A DNA stretch of 64,000 nt from Trema orientale (taxonomy: Eukaryota; Streptophyta; Magnoliopsida; Rosales; Cannabaceae), in assembly GCA_002914845.1 (NCBI GenBank), contig JXTC01000022.1, forward strand, positions 1-64,000, read 5' to 3'. Shown one piece after another: positions 10,610 to 23,100 of the stretch. The notes under the pieces are model-generated. The model saw nothing but the letters and a program-made list of their open reading frames with translations, was not told the DNA's origin and searched no databases. Within the stretch, counting starts at the first letter, position 1. The number at the start of each line of letters is the position of its first letter. A program made the position numbers and the translations under genes.

Positions 10610-12795
10610 ACTGTGTCAGCCCTTCATTCAAGAAGTCTAATGACTAAAGCAACAATGTTAGATAGAGAACATGTCATCAGTTTCCTTGATGATCTCGGAG
10701 TTTACACCTCTGACCATGAGCTCTGTTTGAGAGAGTTCTCTAAGTCTCTTACCGATAGGACTTATTTGTAGTTCGTCAACCTATCAGCCGACAGTATTAC
10801 CACTTGGGAAGAATTAGTGATAGTTTTCTGCACTAAATTCTTCGTAGCAGAACATAACTTGGAATTAGCCGACCTCGCTACTCTAAAGCAGCGAGAAAGT
10901 GAGTCTCTTTCTCACTTTGTATGGAGATTCAAAGAAATCGCTCTTGACTGCAGAGAGATAGTATCTGAAAGATGACTCATTCGCATCTGTATCAATAGAA
11001 TGTTGATCCTATATCGAATTCACATTGAAAATCATGTTATCACCAATTTTGCTGACTTGATGTACCGAATCAATAACACTGAAGCTTCTATATCCTAAAT
11101 GTATATGCTAACCCTTGTCTAGACAATGCCTTCACAAGTTATAACCAAAACCATGCCTTACAAGTGAAAGAAGACGGTAGTTATGGTTGACCAACGCCGA
11201 CCGCCAAGAAGAGACCAGGATATTCCTCCGGTGATCTCATTTATCAAAGAGCAAATTGACATACTTGTTCAGGCTTGGATAGAAGATAGAGATCTAATCT
11301 GTCCACTTAACACCAGGCCGCCGACACCAGAACAGTTAGCAAAGACATTATTTGGTGAAAGATTGAAGAGGTGAAACACTGCATGACAACTAACAATAAA
11401 GAGCAGAGGTCAACCCCTTTCTAAGACACAAAGGTGGCCAAGTAAGAATGTGCATCATCGAAGAGTGCTCAAAGTCAGACCTAGTTTAGGAAAGTTCCTC
11501 CAAAGAACAAGAAATAAATAACATGATGCATAACCTCACAAACTCTCAAGTATTCAAAAATCTTTTTGACACTCTTGAGTTCAATGACGAAGCGCGATAG
11601 GAAGCCACATCTATATTGTTCAAGATCTCTCAAAAATTTGGTTCACAATGTTGCGCCGTCAACCACGCAGTAAAGTGAGCCGCCAAAAGAAGCAAAGATA
11701 CAATCATTTTCTCTGCAAAAGATGCATAAGCTCCACATCTGTTCCACAACAAACTACTCTATGTAGAGGCCAAGGTGAATGAATTACTTCTCAAATGTGC
11801 CCTCATTAATAATGGCTCTTCTGTGAATCTCATGCCATAAAGTACTTTTAAAGCTGCTGATATCCCTGAAGACAAGTTAATTCTTCAGACGATAGCCTTG
11901 GTGACTGTTGCTGCTGACACTTTTGTCACTGTGGATTTATAAATTGGCCCCATCAGAGTATCCACTAAATTCCATGTCATTAATGTGAATGTCCTTTATC
12001 ACATTTTGATTGGAAGATCTTAGCTTCATCAACATCATGCGATACCTTCTACCTTTCACCAGTGCATAAAGGCCATCAAAGGTAAAAAAGAAGTCATAAT
12101 TCTAGCTACCAAGACTCCTTTCGCAAAGGAAGAAATTTTTTGGGTAGAATCTAACCTATATAAGGATCTCGCCGAAAATGTCAACATTACTAGGCTTTGT
12201 GGCATTAATCTGGGCGACACAACTAATACATCTTCTGATGGTATATAGGTAGATCCGTTCACTCCCAAAAGGGTCTTATTCCGAAAAGACACCCTTCCTG
12301 ACAGTCGAACTGTATACAGTTTTTAAAGGTGTGGTGAGGTCAGCAATGGCCTCGCGAGTTCTCAAACGGAATACACTGAAGGGATAGAGGTAATTCCCCT
12401 TACACCTGACAAGTTACAAGACGAGCCTTCAAACCCACAAGATATATTAAAAAAGATCAATTTGGGTATCGAAGGAGAGGAAAAACTAACCTTCGTCTGT
12501 GCTAATTTGGACGCTGAATTTGAAGCTGCTTTACTCTCACTCCTTAAAGAATATCGCGATGTCTTCGCTTGGTCCTATGAAGATATGTCAGGGCTTAGTA
12601 GTAAGTTAATCACCCACAAACTTGCTACTAACCTCACTATTAAACCCGTTAAGCAAGCAGCCAGAAATTTCAGTACTCACATTCAGCTCCAAATTCACAA
12701 GAAAGTCCAGAAGCTTCTCGGTGCAGGATTCATCCGACCCTGTATTCATGCTATTTGGTTAGCTAATATCATTCCTATTAAAAAGAAAAAATAAC
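10610..12795 (+). mobile_element. Decayed Ty3/Gypsy fragment (gag, protease, start of RT)
   Basis: Plus-strand translation with many stops follows a plant Gypsy polyprotein. Gag-type sequence lies at 10630-11100 (REFSKSLTDRTYL, ESLSHFVWRFKEIALDC). A protease/linker region lies at 11790-12180 (NGSSVNLMP, VGPIRVSTKFHVI-like, RS.LHQHHAIPSTFHQC). The start of the reverse transcriptase lies at 12462-12794 (LLKEYRDVFAWSYEDM, LGAGFIRP). The aspartate of the protease DTG/DSG-type site is replaced (NGSS). The RT stops before its catalytic YxDD motif, RNase H and integrase are absent, and no LTRs were found. This is an old truncated copy. Confidence 0.8.
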
Positions 12796-13964
12796 TTGAA
12801 TCACATTCAATATCGTTCCTGCTAAAACTTAATAACTTTGGATAAAGAGTTTGGTTCAGAAATAATTAGGACTATGGGTTAAAATTCACCTTGAACCACA
12901 TACAATATAGAAAGCTCATAAAAATAAATTCAAGAAGAGAACAAACAAAAATAAATAAAAATATAGTTTAGGTACTTTAATATATTTTAGGTAGGTACCA
13001 ATTTAGTCAAGAAATACTTAAATTATAGAAGTTTAAATATTAGTTCTCATTTCTCACGTACAATTATAATTTGTAATATTTCAACTGGGACTTATTTGTA
13101 TGTAAAAGTTTATTTTAATAGGAAATTATGGGGATTAGGAGTCTTTTGGCTCTACTTTACTTTTCTAGTGATGTTTTTCAAAATTACTTTTCTAGGAGCA
13201 AAAATTTATATTTGTAGTAACTTTTGGAGAGAGCAAAAATGCTCATTCCGAAAATAATACTAAACTGTGTGACGATCTATCACAATTTTTTGATAATTTT
13301 TTATTAAAATATCATCGAAATTGCATCGAAAATTATTCAAAATATTATTTTTATCGAAATTTTGCTGAGAATACCATTTTCATTGAAATATCATCGAAAA
13401 TTCATCGAAATTGCATTGAAATAGCATCGAAAATTATCAAAAATACCATTTTCATCAAAATTTTTCTGAGAATACCATTTTTATCGAAATATCATCGAAA
13501 ATCATCGTGATTTTTTTTTGAACTTGCAAAAATTAACCTCAAAATAATTTTTTCATACATAAATTACCTCATAATATCTCGAAATTTGATAATATGTTAT
13601 TTTAGACTATAGCCATAATTATGTGGAGAAGAATGAAGAGAGAAGATAGGAAAATGATAAGTTTGACAGTGTTGTAAGAGATGAGAACGAGGTTTTGTGC
13701 GAGTATGGACAATGGAGTACTATAATTTTTAGATTACTTGAGATTTTGAATCGAGAGAGAGTTTCTATGTGAGAGAGAGATTCGGATCGGTTAAATGTAA
13801 TATGCATAGTTTTTTCTTAATATTTTTAATGGTAGTTTCATCCACGCACTTTTTTTTTTTTTTAGAGATTTTTTAAATCGGGCCTATTGGCCGCATATAT
13901 CTTTGATGCATTGATGCATATTTCTTGTATTTGAGATAGTTAAGTTTATTCTTAAAAAGCGAAA
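12796..13964. other. Intergenic DNA upstream of the NRDE2-like gene
   Basis: It contains an AT-rich degenerate tandem repeat at about 13305-13510 (short ATCATCGAAA / ATACCATTTT motifs repeated with a period near 100 bp). A possible TATA element, CATATATC, lies at about 13893-13900, some 65 bp before the NRDE2 start. No gene is seen. Confidence 0.5.
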
Positions 13965-14097
13965 ATGGATTTGGAGAGAGAGAGAATTGAATCGAGAATG
14001 GAGGAGGAGAAAGAGGAAGCGAAAGCAGCCTCGTCGACGTCCCTCTTCCCTATATTACCCACAAGTAATACAGTCTCCGAGTCTGCTCAGTCTTCTT

Positions 14098-14162
<65 letters not shown>

Positions 14163-17100
14163 TGGCTCTGCAATCCCAGTTTCACTGCCGACCTCAACGA
14201 CGCCGTTTCCTCTCACATCAAATCCCAAGAACCACTCCAACAACCAGAAGATGATGATGATGAAGAGCCTCAGCCTTCTCCTGCTCCCTCTCCTGCGCGT
14301 GTATATCAACCTCTTGAGTCCGACGAAGACTTGGATAGTTCCGTCCGGAAAAAGAAGAAGAAGAAGAAGAAGAAGAATAAGAATAAGAAACGAACCTCCC
14401 CTGAGCTTGACGAGAGGAGGTCCAATGTCCGGGCATGGGCCACCAAACCCTTCAATTCCAATTCCAATTCCAATCCCAAACCCTATTTCTTTGATTCCAA
14501 AGGCGATCCTGACAATTTGGTTTTCGCCTCTCTTTACAGGTACCTAGCCTAGCCTAGCCTAGCCTAACCTCACCTAACTATTTCATTCTTCTTCTTTTCA
14601 TTACGGATTAGTAAATGTTTTGTTGTTATTGTTAATTGTTGTAACAACTTACAATGTTGACAATGTAGAATGGATGTTCCCCGCTACAAACCTTATACTC
14701 CTCTAGCAGCATTTTCTTTGAATCGATGGAATCGAGCAGCTTCGACATTGGATAACAAACTAACAACTGTTGGTCGCTATTGGTCTGCAAAATACATGGC
14801 TATGGAGTCCCAGAAGAACTTAAAGCGTCTTCGCATTGTGCTTCCCAAGACGTTTCCAGAAACGGTGGTTGCGGACGATGATGATTTCATTCCTTTATCA
14901 GATGTTGTTCCAACTTTAGAAGAATCATGGGAAGACCAAGTCCTGCGTAGGACTCGGGAGTTCAACAAAATGACTAGGGAGCGACCCCATGACGAGAAAG
15001 CATGGTTAGAATTCGCCGACTTCCAAGACAAGGTGGCTGCTATGCAATCCCAGAAAGGGGCTCGCTTACAGACTCTTGAAAAGAAGATTAGCATACTGGA
15101 GAAGGCAGCTGAGCTTAACCCGGATACTGAACAAATACTACTTAGTCTTCTTAAGGCTTATCAGAGCAGAGATAGTATTGATGTTTTAATTATTAGGTTT
15201 GAAAAGATACTTGTGCAGAACTCGGGAAATTATAAGCTTTGGAGAGAGTTCTTGCGCTTGTTTCAAGGGGAGTTTTCCAGTTTCAAGGTCTCAGAGATGA
15301 GGAAGATGTACTCCAACGCAATACAAGCTCTCTTTGCTGCGTGCACTAGGCACTCTAAGAAGGTTCTCAAGTTAATTTTACATTCAAATTTTCCTTTTAA
15401 ATTCATCTACTATATAATCCTAAACGAATACAATTTTCTGAATATGATATTACAGGTACAACAGAGCCTGTAACATAAGAGTTTTCTTGATAATTTTGTG
15501 TTTAGGACTAATCATCTTGCTTTGCTTGTAGTATTTACCCAAACTTGCGTATGTGTCTTTATATTATTATGTCGGAACTTTTTCTGTATTTTAGGTTGTG
15601 ATTTGAATTGCATTCAATGGTATGGTTTGCCCTTTGTGTTTTTAAATAAGTAACTTTTGTGAATATAGAAGGTAACGTAATTGCTAATTACACATTGACT
15701 TGTAGCCTTTAACAATATAGTTTTTTTTTTTTTTTTTTCCAAAGTCAAACGGACCTGATAGTTGGAAAAAAGCAGGGCGTGTGATTAATAACATTGGTCC
15801 CTGTTTCTTATAAAAAAAGGGCACTGATAATAAAAAAGAAGAGTAGGATGCAAAAACATATGTTTTATTCGTAAGGAACATTTCCCCATGTTGCTATGTT
15901 CGTAAAAAAGAGAAATGGAACATTTGTTTATGTTCAGGGTTTGCTTGGATACACTTTGTTTTGTGGTTTTTGTTTTTTTAAATGAAATGGAAGGTGAAGA
16001 TCTTTTCAAGCAAATTCTTGAGAAGATCCAACCAATCTTTTCATTTTAAAAAACAAAAGACAAAAAATAACAGTGTATCCAAGGAAGCCCTTAATCTGGG
16101 CAACCTTGATTTAGGACAGAACGGGAAATGAAACAAACTGCTGGTTTGCATTCATAGAGTTTGGCATAGATTCATTTAAAGGATTTTTTTTTTCCTGGAA
16201 ATCCATTGGCATCCATGGCCAAGGATTTTAAAGATTTTCCTCACCATTTGATTGTTCTTAGTTGGAAGGTTTCAGTGTCCACCTAGTTTTTTCAGTTTTG
16301 TTTAATTTTGTTTTGTTTTGTTTTTTTTTTCCTTTTTTTTTTTTTGCTGGAGGATATATCTTATCCTCTTATTTCTGTAATTTTCTAATTAACAAAATTT
16401 CCGCCTCTCATAAATCCATATGAACATTTAAGAGTGTAGTACTTTAATTATTATCTTTTTTCCCTTTGACGCAGGTCCATCGTACAGCTAAATCTTTTCC
16501 TCTGGATTCTGATCATGTTCGATTAGAACTTGGCCTTGTTGATATATTTCTCAGTCTTTGCAGGTTTGAGTGGCAGGCTGGCTACCAAGAGTTGGCCACT
16601 GCTTTGTTTCAGGCTGAAATTGAATATAGTTTGTTTTGTCCTTCTTTACTCCTTACTGAGCAGAGTAAACAGAGACTTTTTGAGCACTTTTGGAATGGTG
16701 ATGGTGCAAGAGTAGGAGAAGAAGGTGCTTTTGGTTGGTCGACATGGTTGGAGAAAGAGGAAGAAAATAGGCAAAGGGTTATCAAAGAGGAGGCTTCAGT
16801 TGATGAGGAGGAAGGTGGCTGGACAGGTTGGTCAGAACCGTTTGCCAAAAATAAGATGTCTGGTGGACATCCGGATAATGAAACCAAAGATGATATGGAA
16901 GTTGACGAGCTTCAATCGGAATTAGAAGAAGAAGATTTAAAGCAGGAAGATGATACTGAAATTGTGCTAAAGAAGTTAGGCATTGACGTTGATGCTGCAT
17001 CTAGTGGCGAGGCTAAGGACATTACAACCTGGATGAGGTGGTCAAAAGAAGAGCTTTCAAGAGATTGTGATCAATGGATGCCTGTACATTTGAAATCTGG

Positions 17101-20100
17101 AGGTTCTCTCTCTCTCTCTCTCTCTCTCTGCCTACCTTCCTTTCTCATACTGTGTTGTGTGGGGCCTTTTTTTTTTCCCCACCATTTTGTTGCACCCCCC
17201 CTCCCGCTCCTTATTTTAGTACCTGAATTTTGAACGTGGTTCGAAGTTTCAAGTTCAATGTAAGTATCCATTTTTACATGTATCTACTCGATGCATATGC
17301 CTTGAAGAACTTAAACTGAGTTTGACTGTTGTGCAGCTCCAGCCTTGCATTCTGATGACACACCTAATGCAGAAGCAGAGGAGCAACTTGTGAGAGTTGT
17401 AGTTTATGAAGATGTCAATGAATTTCTCTTTTCCTTGAGCTCATTTGAGGCCCGTCTGTCACTTTTGCTCCAATTCATTGATTTCTTTGGTGGTAAAGTA
17501 TCTCATTGGTAAGAATCTTCTTAAATATCATACCACAGAGTGTAATTTCTGGTGAAGCGGAGTGTGTTTTCGAAAAACAGGAGTAACAATTGAAGAACAT
17601 GAAATAACTCTGAATATATAATTTATGATCTGGAAAAATCGATTACTACTAGGAGAAATAGGAATTTAAATAGCTAATACTAGGCTAACAACAAGAAACT
17701 AACCAAAACAAGAAATAAAACTCTTAACTAAATTAACAGATCATTCTAGACAAAATGGCAAAAGGGAAGTCGCAAAATAAGAAACTCAAACAATAGGTAG
17801 TAGCTAATTATTATGTCCTACTTCAATTTAATTTTGATATTCTTCTCTCATGACTCATGAGAATTTTAATCACAGTTTTTACTCATACTCAATCTTGCTT
17901 CATGAAGGATTGCTCTCATTTTTTCTCTCATCAGACTCATGCAAGGGAGGTGCAAAAGATGTTTATTTTTTTTTCCCCTTCTTATTGCTTAGCAAAAGGA
18001 TATTGCCTAGTAACTTCTCTCGTATAAAAAATCATGCCGTGCAATGTTTTCAGTCATTTTTCCGCTCTGTATAAACTTTTTTCTGTTCAAGTCCGTCTTT
18101 GTTTTGATTAGATCATAATCTTACTCTTGGAGTCTCATTCATGGGGACCTCCAAGTCTTCCGAAATCAAGCTAGAAAGAATTCTCATATTTCTGAGTTGC
18201 CGTCCTTGTAGCCTGTGATGATTTCTGGAGTTGAGAATGAGAGGTTTGAGCAAGTTGTTGGTCTTAATGGCTAGAAATAAGCAAAAGGAATTTTAATAAT
18301 TTGGAGGGTAGCGCTAAATATTGGGTGACTTTGTGTTAGTCAATACTCAATACTAGAGATTTTCAGAATATGTTGTCTCCTGATTTTTTTAAGAGATTGT
18401 GTTTCTTCATTGTAATTTTGAAGTAAGGGACGTCTTGTCCCTGATTTTAGTCTGTCGATAATGGTTTCATATCTTATCCAAAAAAATAAAAAAGGGATGA
18501 GAGGTTTTGGAAATTGGAAAACTCTGGTTATTTATTTATTATGTTGTTTTATTTTAAGGAAAATTTTCTGGTTGATAGGCCGTCTATTCCTTTTTTGTTT
18601 GTTGTTTTTCTTTTTCAGCCTTATCTTTTATTTAGAAGGCCTATGTTTCACCAACAATTTCAAACAAAGACTCATCCCTAAGTAAATCTGACAGAAAACA
18701 ACTCTGAAATCGATAAGCCAAAAGAGGCTTGGTCCTTAACCTGATCACGCAATTCATGTCACTTACCGAAACATCCTCAAATATTCCTTTAAGTTTGGAA
18801 ACTACGATTTACTGTTGGTTGAATTTCAATATTTAACGTCTTTATACTATGTTTTGTAGAGAGGATTTTTGGACGGAAGGAGAGGGGTGGAGGGAGAGCT
18901 ACGATCCATTGTTTGGTAGGAGGGATAAAAGGAGGGAGAGGAGAAATGGAGGGGGGAGGGCTCCCTCCGGGTCCACAAAAACTAATCCTTCCCAGTTGGA
19001 GAAAAATGAAAGAAAAAAAGAATTGACAAAGTTAACCTCAAAAATAATCAATTCAGAAAAAAATAAAATGGATAATATAGTAATTTTATAAATAACTACT
19101 CTTCATCCTTTATGCCAAACAACTTCAGGGATGAGACTCCTCTCCCTCCTTCTCACTCCCTATCCTTCCTAACCTCTACATCCTTTCTACTCTCTCTTCC
19201 TCCTACCAAACATAGTGTTCGTGGATAACTTAGGTTGGTGCAATATTTGATATTTGTACTTGCAGATTGAACACACAATATACCAAATACATGTTTGTAC
19301 GTATATTTACGTACATATTCTGGTCTGGATCCTAAATGCTTATCAATGTTTTCATAGATAACTAATGTTCTTTTCTTTCACTAACAGGATTTGCACAAAC
19401 AATTCAAGTTGGATTGAGAGCACCCTTAACCTGGAAGAATTACCAGATTCCTTGTTACAGATTTTGAGAAAGGTCAACAATTTAAGCAAACTTGAAAACA
19501 ATTTAGGTAGTTCCAGTCTGGAATCTCTTTTGGGGAGTACCAATGACATCAGTAGGAGGAGTGACATGATGAGATTTCTTCGTAATGCTACCTTGCTCTG
19601 CTTAACTGCTTTTCCGCGTAATTACATTTTGGAGGAAGCAGCTTTAGTTGCTGAGGAGCTATTTGTTACAAAAATGAATTCTGATAGCTGTTCAGTTACT
19701 CCATGCCGAGAGCTGGCAAAGCGTCTCTTGAAAAATGATCGGCAGGTAATTGCTGTCACTTTTCATTTATAATTGCATTAGAAAATAGAAAAGAATACAC
19801 TAATCCTTGTTACTTTAGGTAGCTATGTTTTAAGGGTTTCTGTTTTGTTTCTTGGTTGGGGACTTCTCATTGTCTTGTGCGATTTGCTTCTTTTTAATCT
19901 CCATTTTAAAATTTCACATATTTTGCTTCTTATAAAGATGAAAGGGTTGTAAATATTAAATATATTAGCTAGGCAAGGGTCTAGGTGACAGTTGCACTGC
20001 TAAGATTCTATGAAGAGATAGTTCTATTCTTGTGTGCTATTGGTTTTTGTAGTGTGTCTCATCTGATTCTTGAGTTTATTTGGCCTATTTGCGTTTGCTT

Positions 20101-23100
20101 AATAGTTTATCTGACGATGTCTATTTATGTACTTTGTGCTTGTAGGATGTATTGTTATGTGGAGTATATGCACAAAGAGAAGCTTTTTATCATAACATTG
20201 ATCATGCAAGAAGAGTATTTGATATGGCATTGTCATCTATTGAAGGGCTCCCTTTGGTAAAACTACATATCTTCTTGAAGATGTCTTCCATAGCATATTG
20301 ATTGAATTGCTTAAATGTTGTTTATGATGGATGTTTGACCCCATACCATTATAGTTAAATCCTATAAGATCACATGCACTTGCTCTCTGGTAGATTGACT
20401 TACTACTTACCTGCTATACATTATACATATTAACTTTTTAAATATTTTATGACAAGCGAAATCTTGTGAATGTTGTCTTACTGGCTACGTCATAAGTGAT
20501 GCTTGCCATACCTGTGATGTTTATTATGATTATTTAATATTTTGCTGCTTCATATGTTGGATTTTATTCAAGTTCATGGAGTCCAGTAGTTTGGTAATTC
20601 GTGTACTTATATGGACAACATTGTTGTGGGACATAGGTTTGGTTTCATGGTAAATTTTGATATTGGATTTCTTGAAGCTACTGTCAATTTGACTACTAAT
20701 TTATTCTTGAAGATAACATGCATACTGAATCTTAGGTTGTTTAATAGATGAATCTTTTTGTTAGTGAGTTATGTGTTGTGTTAAACTTTAATGTCATTCC
20801 TCATGTCTCTAACATACAATTAGCATGTGAATGAATATAATGTCATATGTTAGAAAGATAATATTTGTATGGAAAAATATACTTTTAAAAGGAATTGCGA
20901 TTAGAAAGCTAATAGTTGGAGTTTGGTTCCTAGTCCTATTCCTGCCATGTCATGTTTACCATCACTACCCACATATCTCCGTTCTCTTTTGAGATGAGAA
21001 ATTAACCACCTTGAATTATTAAAAGATGTTTTATTTTCATAACAACGCATCGAGAGAAAAATAGTTTTAAATGCCCTTCGTTCACAGTTAACTGTGACAG
21101 CCATCCTTGTACCTTTTTGGCTTTTAGCCTCTATATTGTGTTGAAGAAGATTTTTACTTGTTTAATTTTTGGTTAATCATGAACAATAGTGTGCTAAGTT
21201 TTCTAATGTACTTTGTTCAATGAAATGAATCAAGCAGGAATTACAGTCGAATGCTCCTCTTATATACTTCTGGTATGCAGAGACGGAGCTTGCCAATTAT
21301 TCTAATAATAGTGGTGAATCATCATTTCGAGCAACACATATACTGTCCTGTTTAGGAAGTGGTGAAACTTATGGTCCATTTAAAGGTCAACCATCAAGTT
21401 TGCAATTGCTAAGAGCACGTCAAGGCTTCAAAGAAAAAATGAGAACAGTGAGATCGACATGGTTGCGTGGTGTTATAGATGATCAATCTATTTCTCTTGT
21501 ATGTTCAGCAGCTTTATTTGAAGAATTAACCTCTGGTTGGAGAGTGGGTATTGAAGTTTTAGATCAGGCTTTTGCTATGGTGCTTCCAGGTATTTATTTT
21601 TCCTTTACATTTAAAAATACTTCTTAAAATGCTGTTATATTTCATGTAGTGGTTATAAAAAGTGATTGTAGGATAAGATAAGAAATTAGAAAGAGAATAG
21701 CTAGAAGAGCTGGGGGTGATAGAATTTAAATAGAAACAGGTGAATAGGTAAAAAATCAATAGAATCAGATAAAAAATTCAAGAGAGAATTAGAACAATCT
21801 AAAGGGAGAAAATACTAACGATTCAATATTCACTTATTCACAAAATGAAAAGCAATTACATAGCTAAGCTTAGTTATAGATAGGCAATAGGAAACAATTA
21901 GGAAACTAGACAAATTCTAGAAGCTGATAAAAATGGGAAACTTAAAACTAGTTATTCAAAATTAAAATAACCTAACAATTAAATAAAACCTAATAAATAA
22001 TAATACTAATAATTTCCTAATAAATAATAATACTAATAATTTCCTAATATATTTATTTTATGTTTGCATCACAAAGTTTTTCACTTTCTGGTCAAGATCT
22101 ACTACATTTATTGTATGGATTTTTTTCCCAGGAATGTTCAATTTTTATTTTTTTCTTTGAAATTGAAAGTTTTTTACAAAAAGAGAATTACAAAGAGATG
22201 ATAAGGTATCATCGAAAAATAAAAATTGCAGCCTAAAAGACCAATCTCTACATAAATAGGAGAAGGAAATAAAATCTCCAGTACCATAGACCCACAAAGC
22301 TACCCAATATTAAACTTTTCCCATATAGAGTCAATCTCCCCTCTTACGTCTTCAAATATTCTATTACTGCTTTCCAACCAAAATGAACAGCATAGGAATG
22401 TTCAATTTTTTAAGAAAATAAAATTGATACTAAAGTCATTTTTACTGCTGAAAGACTGTGTGGGACAGTATAGAGCTTTTGATAGCTCAATGTATGTAGG
22501 ATCATAACTTATGTCCCTCCCGCGTGGCAACGTGGGGCCATCAAAAAGCAAAGAGAGGGATGGGGTTTTGCTTTTGATAGCTCAATATATGTGGGATCAG
22601 AACTTATTCATCTTTGCTTCATTCTTAGGTTGCGGATGGTTGCATCAGAAAGTCAGTGAATAGCATGATTTTTTTTTCCTTTTTAAATAATCATCAGATA
22701 ATCTGATCCTTGATCAGATTGATTAAGCTGGATTGATATGTGTAGGCATCTATTTAAGATTTGATCATACAAGTAAATATATAACATGTAGACAAATACT
22801 CTATATTTTGTTGTTCATTAAGATAAGAATGACAACAATAAATTATATGTTCGTGGTAATTTTGATCCCTAATTTTAATGATTGCTTGAATATTACTCAA
22901 AAGATTATATACACAGGTATTTTGAGGAATAATTGCTATATATTGTATCAGATTTACAAACGTATTTATAGGAGATAATAAGCAAACTAAGAACAGAAAA
23001 GTCAGACAATATCCATCTTATTAATTATAAAATAACAACTAATAAATGAGATCCAGTTAAACAATAAAAATACAGCTGGTAATGACAGCCTTGATTCTTG

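Noticed and set aside
13987-14547. Second long frame (186 codons) over NRDE2 exon 1, and two minus-strand frames
   Set aside because: These are shadows created by the hexamer and AAG repeats; the frame from 13965 continues correctly through all later exons.
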